DNA of 64,000 nucleotides from Sphingobacteriales bacterium (GTDB lineage: Bacteria > Bacteroidota > Bacteroidia > Chitinophagales > UBA2359), in NCBI GenBank assembly GCA_016706405.1, contig JADJJT010000001.1, positions 678,501-742,500 on the forward strand. The letters are read 5' to 3'. A program made the position numbers and the translations under genes. Positions 37,041 to 45,374 of the stretch are shown here, in pieces. How positions within the stretch are numbered: position 1 is the first letter of the stretch; each line of letters opens with the position of its first letter. Under the pieces are notes generated by a model. It was not told where the DNA came from. It searched no databases and saw nothing but the letters and a program-made list of their open reading frames with translations.

Positions 37041-37970
37041 ATGCACTTATTAAGTTGGTTCGCCAAATTTTTGCCGCTGCGCTGGTTTGAAAATAAATAT
37101 TTAACACGTGCTACGGCAACCGCCGCTACGCAGCCCTTTTTTATACAAGGGCACAGAGGCGCACGCGGTTTACTGCCCGAAAACACCCTGCCCGGCTTTA
37201 TCTATGCGTTACAAGCAGGCGTAAACTGGCTCGAATTAGATGTGGTAATTAGTGCCGACAAGGAGGTGGTAGTATCGCACGAGGCGTGGATGGCGTACCA
37301 TTTTAGCTCGCATCCGGATGGGCGCCGCGTAACTCCTCGCGAATCAAAGCGCCTCAACTTGTACAAAATGACGTACCAGCAAATTTCTCAATTCGATGTG
37401 GGGCAACGCGGCCACCTCGATTTTAGCCATCAAAAGCCCTACCCCGCGCGCAAACCGTTACTTAGGCAAGTATTGGCAACCTGCGATGCTTGGTGCTTAC
37501 AAAACAACCGCCCTTTGCCGCACTACAATATCGAAATAAAATCGAGCCCGGCTACCGAGGGCAAATACCACCCACCGCCCACCGAGTTTGCCCGCTTAGT
37601 GGCACAAATAATTGCCCAAAGCGAGGCTGCCCCACGCTGCTTAGTGCAATCCTTTGATTTTAGCGTTTTAATTGCCCTCAACAAAATAAACCCTCACCAG
37701 CGCTTGGGCTTGTTGTTTACTTATCCGCAAAAACTATGGAAAACCTTAACTCAATTGCCATTTAAACCCTACTCGGTAGCCATTTATTACCCTTTTATTG
37801 TAAAAACCATGGTGCAAAACTTGCAAAAACGCGCTATTTTATGCTTTGCATGGACGGTAAACAATCCCCGAACGGCAAAACATTTAAGGCAAATGGGCGT
37901 AAATAGCCTCATCACCGATTATCCGGATAAAATACAAGAAGCCTGCCACTTAATAAAACACAATAAATAA
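37041..37970 (+). CDS. glycerophosphodiester phosphodiesterase
   Basis: 309 residues with a GDPD TIM barrel. The metal and catalytic motifs are visible: GHRGARG with His38-Arg39, ENTLPGF, LELDVV with Glu65 and Asp67, and His80 in VVVSHE. The C-terminal WTVNNPRTAKHLRQMGVNSLITDYPD is the last barrel segment. It hydrolyses deacylated phospholipids to glycerol 3-phosphate plus alcohol. There is no signal peptide, although the first 30 residues are hydrophobic in part. It sits between two glycosyltransferase genes, 20 bp before the next. Confidence 0.88.
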   Translation: MHLLSWFAKFLPLRWFENKYLTRATATAATQPFFIQGHRGARGLLPENTLPGFIYALQAGVNWLELDVVISADKEVVVSHEAWMAYHFSSHPDGRRVTPRESKRLNLYKMTYQQISQFDVGQRGHLDFSHQKPYPARKPLLRQVLATCDAWCLQNNRPLPHYNIEIKSSPATEGKYHPPPTEFARLVAQIIAQSEAAPRCLVQSFDFSVLIALNKINPHQRLGLLFTYPQKLWKTLTQLPFKPYSVAIYYPFIVKTMVQNLQKRAILCFAWTVNNPRTAKHLRQMGVNSLITDYPDKIQEACHLIKHNK

Positions 37971-37990
37971 AGCCGCCTACCTTAACTACA

Positions 37991-39064
37991 ATGACAATAT
38001 CATCCGGCAACAGTTTGCAGTTCTTAATTATTCAAACGGCATTTATTGGCGATGCTATTTTGGCAACCTCAGCCCTTGAAACATTGCATTATTACTACCC
38101 TAATGCTTGTATTGATATTTTAGTGAGGCAAGGGAACGAAACTTTGTTTGCCGGCCACCCATTTTTGCGCGAGGTAGTGGTTTGGCAAAAAAAACAGCAA
38201 AAAATCCGGAATTTAGGGCGACTAATTTTAAAAATCCGGAAAAAACGATATCACGCTGTTATCAATTTTCAACGCTACGCGGGTACGGGTTTAATAACTG
38301 CTTTATCGGGGGCAAAAATCAAAGCTGGTTATAATAAAAATCCGCTTTCGGGGTGGTTTACTAATGTTTACCCCCATAAAATTGACCTCAAACCACCTCA
38401 TAATAACAACCAACCTCAACTGCACGAAATTGACCGTTATGCCCAAGTGCTTGCCTGCGTGTTGCCACCTGTAAACAGTAACCACGACAATAATGGTGCT
38501 GCCGCCCCTCGCTTTTTGCCGCGCCTTTACCCTTCGACTGCCGATTATCAGGCAGTTTTGCCCTATACCCAAGCACAGCCCTATGTTTGTATAGCCCCTG
38601 CCTCGGTATGGTTTACCAAACAGCTGCCCACCTCAAAATGGATAAGTTTATTGCAGGTAATGCCTAAAAATTATGCGGTTTATTTATTGGGTGCTAATGC
38701 CGATATTGCCCTTTGCGAACAAATTGTAGCAGCGGCCAAGCGCGAGAAAGTACAGGTTTTGGCCGGTAAGTTTAGCTTTTTGCAGTCGGCGGCTTTAATG
38801 CAGCACGCCACCATGAATTTTGTAAACGACTCGGCGCCTATGCACTTAGCATCGGCAGTTAATGCGCCCGTTACGGCAGTTTATTGCTCCACATCGCCAC
38901 ATTTTGGATTTGGGCCTTTAAGCAACAAGGCGCGTGTTGTTGAGGTGGAGCAGCCTTTATCTTGCCGTCCTTGTGGTATTCGTGGCTATAATGCCTGCCC
39001 AAAAGGTAATTTTGCTTGTGGGTTTGGCATTGAAATAGCACAGCTATTAAGTAGTTTGCCTTAA
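37991..39064 (+). CDS. glycosyltransferase family 9 (heptosyltransferase-like)
   Basis: 357 residues. The N-terminus FLIIQTAFIGDAILATSALETL is the GT9 acceptor-side signature. The C-terminal half carries VYLLGANADIALCEQI and NFVNDSAPMHLASAV followed by a conserved C-PCG motif. GT9 enzymes add heptose or related sugars to the lipopolysaccharide core. Bacteroidota lack a typical heptose core, so the sugar is uncertain. It is the last gene of the GT4-GDPD-GT9 run; its stop is one base from the stop of the convergent aminotransferase gene. Confidence 0.85.
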   Translation: MTISSGNSLQFLIIQTAFIGDAILATSALETLHYYYPNACIDILVRQGNETLFAGHPFLREVVVWQKKQQKIRNLGRLILKIRKKRYHAVINFQRYAGTGLITALSGAKIKAGYNKNPLSGWFTNVYPHKIDLKPPHNNNQPQLHEIDRYAQVLACVLPPVNSNHDNNGAAAPRFLPRLYPSTADYQAVLPYTQAQPYVCIAPASVWFTKQLPTSKWISLLQVMPKNYAVYLLGANADIALCEQIVAAAKREKVQVLAGKFSFLQSAALMQHATMNFVNDSAPMHLASAVNAPVTAVYCSTSPHFGFGPLSNKARVVEVEQPLSCRPCGIRGYNACPKGNFACGFGIEIAQLLSSLP

Positions 39065-39065
39065 A

Positions 39066-40211
39066 TTACAATTTGCGGAGTAAGTCGGCAGCTTTTTGAA
39101 GCGTTTCGTCTTTTTTGGCAAAACAAAATCGCAGATAGGTTTGCTTTTTCGATGCTTCGCTACTGTAAAATGCCGAAACCGGAATAGCTGCTACGCCTGT
39201 TTTTTGTGTTAGGGCAATGGCAAAATCTGTATCGGGCTGCTGCGTTATGGCTTGGTAGTTTAATAATTGAAAATAACTGCCTTGTGTGGGTATGCCTGTA
39301 AATTTAGTATTTTGCATTAACTGCCAAAATAAATTGCGCTTTTGCTCGTAAAATGGCTGTACATTTTGGTAACTGGCAGCATTGGCTAAATAATGGGCTA
39401 TGGCATATTGTAAGGGCGTATTTACCGAAAAAACTAAAAATTGATGTACCCGTCTGAACTCGGTAGTTAGTGCTGGCGCAGCTACACAGTACCCAATTTT
39501 CCAGCCGGTGGCATGTAAAAGTTTTCCAAACGAGTAAATGGCGTAAGTACGCTCTTTAAGTTCGGGGTGTGCTAATAGGGTTTGGTGTTTTTGGTCGTCA
39601 AAAGTTAAGTGCTCATATACCTCGTCGGCTAAAATAATAATATTGGTGTTGCGCACCAAATTGGCTAATTCGTTTACATCGGTTTGGTTTAGTATGCTGC
39701 CGGTGGGGTTGTGCGGATTGTTGATAATAATCATCCGGGTTTTATGGGTAATTTTTGCCCGCACTTCATCCCAAGGTATCTTAAAAAAAGGTGCTAATAA
39801 TGGTATTGCAATGGGTGTGGCACCTTGTAAGGTTATGGTTGGCGCATAACAATCGTAGGCGGGTTCAAAAATAATAACCTCGTCGGCGGGGTGTACGGCG
39901 GCGGTAATTGCGGTATAAATAGCTTGTGTGCCGCCGGCAGTAATAGTAATTTCGTTGTCGGGGTCGAGAGCAGAGCCGTAAAGCGCGTTAAATTTTTGGG
40001 CTATGCGTTCTCTAAGCAAAGGCAAGCCGGGCATGGGCGCATACTGGTTAAACCCTTGCCGCATGTATTGGTAAGTAAGGGCGGTTAGCTCGGGGTCGCA
40101 GTCAAAATCAGGAAACCCTTGCGATAAATTAATAGCATTATATTCGGCAGCCATTTTTGACATAACGGTAAAAATAGTAGTGCCTACTTGTGGTAATTTT
40201 GAGGGAAACAT
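39066..40211 (-). CDS. class I PLP aminotransferase (methionine/kynurenine aminotransferase type)
   Basis: 381 residues, fold-type I. Visible: INLSQGFPDF (28-37), TAGGTQAIY (91-99), NNPHNPTG (164-171), ADEVYEHL (195-202) and the Schiff-base lysine Lys230 in SFGKLLHATGWK. This pattern matches YbdL-like methionine aminotransferases and kynurenine aminotransferases, which use 2-oxo acids as acceptors. A kmo-haaO pair exists 18 kb away, but nothing adjacent links it to kynurenine. It is monocistronic. Confidence 0.85.
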   Translation of the reverse strand: MFPSKLPQVGTTIFTVMSKMAAEYNAINLSQGFPDFDCDPELTALTYQYMRQGFNQYAPMPGLPLLRERIAQKFNALYGSALDPDNEITITAGGTQAIYTAITAAVHPADEVIIFEPAYDCYAPTITLQGATPIAIPLLAPFFKIPWDEVRAKITHKTRMIIINNPHNPTGSILNQTDVNELANLVRNTNIIILADEVYEHLTFDDQKHQTLLAHPELKERTYAIYSFGKLLHATGWKIGYCVAAPALTTEFRRVHQFLVFSVNTPLQYAIAHYLANAASYQNVQPFYEQKRNLFWQLMQNTKFTGIPTQGSYFQLLNYQAITQQPDTDFAIALTQKTGVAAIPVSAFYSSEASKKQTYLRFCFAKKDETLQKAADLLRKL

Positions 40212-40293
40212 GTTTGGTTTACTTACAAATTAATGTTTTTTTATCCGGATAGTTTAAGGAAAACAAAATCATAGCAAGGCGGCCATTTCTTTT

Positions 40294-42312
40294 TTACTGA
40301 ACCATTATTTTGCCACTCGAAATAGGTGTGCCTACCTCAGACAGCAATACTACAAAATAAAGGCCGCTAAGCGACGGCGCTGCTATGTTTATTGCGGTTT
40401 TTGAGGTTGCATTGTTGTTGTTGTTGTTGTTGTTTGGCGATGACAAGCGCTGATGGTGCACAATTTGACCTAATACATTATAAACACATAAATTTAGATT
40501 GTTGATTTGCAGGTTTTCATCAGGTAATACTATCCGGATATTTTGCCCTACGCCACTCACCGATGGCATAATTACCAAGTTAGATAAGTTGTTTTTTATA
40601 GCAATATCATTATCAACTCCTTTTGTTATTGAGGCGTAGGCTACTGCATTTAGCGCATTGATGCGGCCATAGCCCAATTCTTTGCTCCATGTACCGTAAG
40701 TAGCTGTTGAGTCGTAGGCGTAGCCGCCCACTTTGTCGGCGTGGGTGCAAAGCAGGCCATACGCTTGTTTAAACGACAAACTTGGGTTAACAGATAAAAT
40801 GAGTGCCATTACACCTGCTGCATTAGGGCAAGCCGATGAGGTGCCGTTAAAGGTGTAGGTGTAGTTGCCGCTTTCGTAGCCATAGCTGCCAGAGGGGTCG
40901 CAAGTGGCAATTTTAACACCTGGCGCGCTAATATCCAAACCGGCACCCCAATTACCTTCCCACCAATCCTCGCCATCGCACGACTGCGGGTGCTTGCGCT
41001 CGTCGCACATGCTCGAAGAGTTTACGGCAATAGCCTCGGTTACTATATCCATGGGCCATTGTGGTAAATCGCCCACATTGCCACTCGAAAAAAAAGTGGG
41101 CAAACCCAAGCCGTTACGGCCTGCTGTTATGGCTTGTGCTATGGACTCTTCAACTAATTGGGGGCCGCCGTTTCCGGGCAATAAATTTTTTAAAAATGGG
41201 GGTAATCCCCACGAGTTACTTAATACATCGGCCTGGGCGGTTAGGCTTGCCCAGCCAAAGGCATCGGCCATATATTCGCTGGTAGAGTAGGGCAGTTTGC
41301 CAAATCCGGGAATTTCAATGGTATCAACGTAAAAAAATATCCGGATAGGAATAATTTTGCAGTTAGGGGCTATGCCGGCTACGCCTTCGTTGTTGTCGGC
41401 TTTGGCAGCAATAATACCTGCGCAGGCCGTGCCATGCGCATCCGATTCTTTTTCGATACTGGGGTAGCCTTTGGTGCCGCCGCCGGTAGCATCGTATCCG
41501 GGCAGTAGATTGCCAACCAAATCAATATGGTTAGTATCTACCCCCGAGTCTAAAACGGCTACTTTAATATTGGGATCTCCCATAGTGTAAAACCAAGCAT
41601 CTTCAATGTCCATATCGGCATCGGGGGTGCCGTTGTATTGCAAGGCCGAGCCGTCGTTTTTGTGTGCCCATTGGTATTTGTAAAGCGGGTCGTTTACCTT
41701 GTGTACATCGAGGGTAAGCAGGTAATTAGGTTCAGCCCAGGTTATATTGGGCTGGCGACTTATATAAGCAGCTACTGTTTGGGCATTAAAAGCGTGTTTG
41801 CGCAGTTTTGCGGTGTAAACATTGGGCAAATATTGATGGGGTACAATAGCTAAAACATCGGGATGTTGCTGTATGGATGTTAAATTAGGTTTGGCATTGG
41901 CATTTGTAGTTAATATCCGGAAAAAAACCTGATTGAGTAGGCCGACTTCGCCTCCTGAGCTGGCATCGCGCAGTATTTCGTTTACGCCAATAATTTTTTC
42001 GTTTTGAATAAGCGTTTCGGCAGTTTGTAATGTTTGTGCCTGCGTTAGTTGCGGGTTTAATTTTACAACCACAATGCCGGTATGTTGCAAATAGGTGTGG
42101 TTTTGTACTGGTAAAAGCCCGTTTACCTCGCATAATATTTGCTTTTGTTGTGCAAGCGATGTGCCTAAGGCAAACTGTACCGCCAGTTTATAGGGGTTAA
42201 TTTGGATTTTGGCATTGTTATGGCTATTTGTTGGTTGTGCCGCTAAATTTAAATTTAAAAATGGGCAATTTGCAAACGCAACAATAATAAAAGCAAGTAA
42301 AAATGAGCGCAT
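40294..42312 (-). CDS. secreted subtilisin-family (S8) serine peptidase with T9SS sorting domain
   Basis: 672 residues. A signal peptide (1-25) and an inhibitor-like pro-region precede the peptidase, whose triad is Asp255 (VAVLDSGVDT), His293 (DAHGTACAGI) and Ser492 (FNGTSSACP). A cysteine-rich loop (CDERKHPQSCDGED) before the serine could hold a disulfide. The C-terminal 80 residues carry a T9SS type A-like sorting domain (LCVYNVLGQIV...LSGLYFVVLL). It is a secreted or surface protease, probably released by T9SS; substrates are unknown. A run of Asn (about residue 625) comes from an ACA/TTG repeat. It is monocistronic, with a 99-bp gap to the upstream mgtC-like gene. Confidence 0.9.
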   Translation of the reverse strand: MRSFLLAFIIVAFANCPFLNLNLAAQPTNSHNNAKIQINPYKLAVQFALGTSLAQQKQILCEVNGLLPVQNHTYLQHTGIVVVKLNPQLTQAQTLQTAETLIQNEKIIGVNEILRDASSGGEVGLLNQVFFRILTTNANAKPNLTSIQQHPDVLAIVPHQYLPNVYTAKLRKHAFNAQTVAAYISRQPNITWAEPNYLLTLDVHKVNDPLYKYQWAHKNDGSALQYNGTPDADMDIEDAWFYTMGDPNIKVAVLDSGVDTNHIDLVGNLLPGYDATGGGTKGYPSIEKESDAHGTACAGIIAAKADNNEGVAGIAPNCKIIPIRIFFYVDTIEIPGFGKLPYSTSEYMADAFGWASLTAQADVLSNSWGLPPFLKNLLPGNGGPQLVEESIAQAITAGRNGLGLPTFFSSGNVGDLPQWPMDIVTEAIAVNSSSMCDERKHPQSCDGEDWWEGNWGAGLDISAPGVKIATCDPSGSYGYESGNYTYTFNGTSSACPNAAGVMALILSVNPSLSFKQAYGLLCTHADKVGGYAYDSTATYGTWSKELGYGRINALNAVAYASITKGVDNDIAIKNNLSNLVIMPSVSGVGQNIRIVLPDENLQINNLNLCVYNVLGQIVHHQRLSSPNNNNNNNNATSKTAINIAAPSLSGLYFVVLLSEVGTPISSGKIMVQ

Positions 42313-42411
42313 TAGGTAGGTATTTATAGCTGCTGACTAACAGTTGGTAAACGGTAATAATTTATTTGCAAGATAGGGCTTATTTCAGAATAGGTTAGGA
42401 TAAATTTTGTT

Positions 42412-43050
42412 TTAAAATACAAACTCCTCAATACGGGCATCATCAAGGGCTGCTCGTATAAAAACATCGTGGTGGGCGTGGCGGCCACTAACCTGTGCTT
42501 TGCCAATTAATAAACCGCCCTTTTTGGCTACCTCCCATTTTATTACAATTAACGAGTTTTTTTCAAATAAAGCTTTGTACTCGAACAATAAATCTGAGCC
42601 GGCGCGGGTGGCAATGGTATAACGGTGGGTTTCATTTTCAAGGTCAATCACCTGTTCGAGCTTGTTAAGTATAAACAACACAGCAACTACAACTAAAAAG
42701 CCTATTAAGGCCAAACTAATATAATTTGCACCAATACACATGCCCAAGGCTGCCGACGCCCAAATAATAGCTGCCGTAGTAAGGCCCGATATTCGGTTTT
42801 CTTCTTTAAAAATAGCACCTGCGCCCAAAAAGCCTATGCCGGTAACAATATTGGCGGCAATACGGTCGGGCGAGGAACTGCCAATTTTTAAAGATAAAAT
42901 GGTGAACAAACAAGCAGCAAAACAAATTAAAATAATTGTTCTAAATCCGGCAGATTTGTTATGGTATTCGCGCTCTGAGCCAATGACTGCGCCTACAAAA
43001 ACGGCAATTAAAAGTTTGGCAATATCTGGCCAATTAAGGGTTAAGTCCAT
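42412..43050 (-). CDS. MgtC/SapB family membrane protein
   Basis: 212 residues. The N-terminal 130 residues contain four or five transmembrane helices with the family signature GAVIGSEREYHNKSAGFRT (a conserved GxERE and AGxRT), then ILSL and GAGAIF. A cytoplasmic C-terminal region of about 80 residues follows. MgtC proteins are linked to growth under magnesium limitation and to control of the F-type ATPase in pathogens; in Bacteroidota the role is unstudied. No Mg2+ sensor or riboswitch is visible upstream. Confidence 0.85.
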   Translation of the reverse strand: MDLTLNWPDIAKLLIAVFVGAVIGSEREYHNKSAGFRTIILICFAACLFTILSLKIGSSSPDRIAANIVTGIGFLGAGAIFKEENRISGLTTAAIIWASAALGMCIGANYISLALIGFLVVVAVLFILNKLEQVIDLENETHRYTIATRAGSDLLFEYKALFEKNSLIVIKWEVAKKGGLLIGKAQVSGRHAHHDVFIRAALDDARIEEFVF

Positions 43051-43410
43051 AAAAATTGAGAAAAGTGACTGCTAAGCTTTATTGTTAAGTTTAATTTTTT
43101 CCGGATAATATTTGGCAAAGGTAAACATCCGGATTTATATTACAAAGTGTGTTTTTATTGCCCTATCTTCCTACTAATTTCAAGTATTTTTTCGTTTTCA
43201 CAAAAACTAACATTTGCCGCTTTTTGTTAGTGGGCGGACGTTTGAAGGCTATTGACTATTGCTTGGCATAGTTTTAGCAGTACACCTGCATACTAAACAA
43301 CGGCAGTTAAGCGTAATTTTGTAGGTTATTTGTGGTCTGCCATTTTAACAAACACCTTGTTTTTTAAAATTTAAAAGACATTTGCATTTTATTTAATTAT
43401 AATGATATAT
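43051..43410. other. divergent intergenic region
   Basis: It holds two TCCGGA sites about 25 bp apart (near 43100 and 43125) and a plus-strand TAATTTTG at 43314-43321 that may be the -7 element of the TPR protein gene. No gene is seen. Confidence 0.35.
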
Positions 43411-45231
43411 ATGAAGCAGTTTTTGTTGCTTTTTTTCTCCGGATGTGTTCTGTTTGCCCTTGCTACCAATTTTGCCACAGCACAGCAAACCGAAGAGCAG
43501 CGTTTGGCGCACCAGTACTATACCAACGGCGAGTATGAGAAAGCGGTTATTTTGTTTGAAAAATTAGAAGCTGATGGCAAAACAAATTTAATTTATAGCA
43601 ACTATTTTAAAACATTATTGGCCTTAAAAGAGTACGCCAAAGCCGAAGCCTTAGTGCGCAGCCAACTTAAAAACCGCAAAAACGATGTGTTATTGCTTAT
43701 AGATTTAGGCTTGCTGTACAAAGCACAGGGCGAAACGGCTAAAGCCAACGAGCAATTTAAAAAAGCCCTCGAAACAAAAGATGTAAACATGTTAAACTTG
43801 TTGGCGCGTACTTATACCGATAATGCCGAATACGATTTTGCCATTGAAGCCCACCAAAAAATTAATCAAATTGACCCCCAAAGAGGGGCTAACTATGGCT
43901 ACCAATTAGCGGGTTTATACCAAAAAAAGGGCGACGACGAAAAAATGATAGCCACTTATTTAGAGTTTGCTGCTGTTTCGGAAAATAATTTACAACAGGT
44001 TAAAAATGTTTTTCAAGAGTTGTTAGATAAACCCGAAACTGCCGATGAATTGCAAAAACAACTGTATGCACATATTCAAAAAGACCCCGAAAATATTGAT
44101 TATCCGGATTTATTATCGTGGGTATTTATTCAACAGAAAGATTTTGAATCGGCATTAATACAGGTAAAAGCCTTAGATAAACGGCTAAACGAAAATGGCA
44201 CTCGCCTGTTAGACCTTGCCCGCTTAGCACTAATTGAACGCGAATACGATGCCGCCATTGAGGCTTACGAAGTAGTGGTGGCAAAAGGTGCCAATAATAC
44301 CATGTATAGCATTGCGCGCAGTGCTTTGTTAAATGCCCGGATGCGCAAAATTAAAGAAACAAACACCTATACCCAACAGGATATTGATACCTTGGTTGCA
44401 CAATATACCGCCTATTTAGATGAAACGGGCAAAAATGGCAATACCATTACCACCCTTCGCGAACTGGCACAGCTTAAAGCGTTTTACCAAAACGATTTGC
44501 CCTCGGCCATTGCCCTGCTCGAAAGTGTAGTTGAAATGCCTAACCTTAACCAAAGTGCCAAAGCCCGCGTAAAACTTGACCTTGGCGACTATTTTTTAAT
44601 GAAAAACGAAGTTTGGGAGGCTACTTTGCTATACTCGCAAGTTGATAAAGCCCTAAAAGACGATGTGCTGGGCGAAGAAGCGCGTTTTAGAAATGCCAAA
44701 CTAAGCTATTATATTGGCGATTTTGAATGGGCGCAGTCGCAATTAGATGTGTTAAAAGCTTCAACATCAGAGTTAATTAGCAACGATGCCATTGACTTAT
44801 CGGTATTTATAACCGACAATTACGGCTTAGACACCACCACTGTTCCGATGGAAATGTTTGCCCGTGCCGATTTATTGCTGCTTCAAAACCAAACCCTTGC
44901 TGCAACAAAAACCCTCGATTCTATTAATGCGGCCTTTCCTAACCACGTTCTTGACGATGATATTTTATTTAAACGAGGTCAAATAGCACTAAAAAAACAA
45001 GATTTTAAAACGGCAGCGACTTATTTTGAAACCGTAGCCGAAAAATATAAAACCGAAATTTTGGCCGATAATGCCGTTTTTGCCTTAGCCGAGTTGTACG
45101 AACTTAACCTTAACGACAAAGATAAAGCGCGGGCACTATATCAAAGTATCATTACCGATTTTGCAGGCAGTTTGTTTATTGTAGAAGCGCGTAAACGCTT
45201 CCGGAAACTGCGCGGCGACGATATAAACTAA
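43411..45231 (+). CDS. secreted tetratricopeptide-repeat protein
   Basis: 606 residues. A signal peptide (MKQFLLLFFSGCVLFALATNFATAQQ) precedes at least eight TPR-like helix pairs through the protein, among them YTNGEYEKAVILFEKLEA and LLDLGLLYKAQGETAKANEQFK. The start at 43411 is chosen because it gives a clean signal peptide; an ATG three codons upstream is possible. TPR proteins of this size in the periplasm scaffold complexes such as outer-membrane biogenesis. No partner is adjacent; rho follows in the opposite direction. Confidence 0.8.
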   Translation: MKQFLLLFFSGCVLFALATNFATAQQTEEQRLAHQYYTNGEYEKAVILFEKLEADGKTNLIYSNYFKTLLALKEYAKAEALVRSQLKNRKNDVLLLIDLGLLYKAQGETAKANEQFKKALETKDVNMLNLLARTYTDNAEYDFAIEAHQKINQIDPQRGANYGYQLAGLYQKKGDDEKMIATYLEFAAVSENNLQQVKNVFQELLDKPETADELQKQLYAHIQKDPENIDYPDLLSWVFIQQKDFESALIQVKALDKRLNENGTRLLDLARLALIEREYDAAIEAYEVVVAKGANNTMYSIARSALLNARMRKIKETNTYTQQDIDTLVAQYTAYLDETGKNGNTITTLRELAQLKAFYQNDLPSAIALLESVVEMPNLNQSAKARVKLDLGDYFLMKNEVWEATLLYSQVDKALKDDVLGEEARFRNAKLSYYIGDFEWAQSQLDVLKASTSELISNDAIDLSVFITDNYGLDTTTVPMEMFARADLLLLQNQTLAATKTLDSINAAFPNHVLDDDILFKRGQIALKKQDFKTAATYFETVAEKYKTEILADNAVFALAELYELNLNDKDKARALYQSIITDFAGSLFIVEARKRFRKLRGDDIN

Positions 45232-45374
45232 TACTAATACTAATACATAACAACGCTGTTAAGAAGCTAATCCTAACTATCCGGAAGTGAAGTAGTATTT
45301 AGTTCTAAAGTTTTTTACAAATGAGCCTAAAAATCGGCAAAACAAGAAGTTGTAAGGGTTAATCCCGTATTTGC

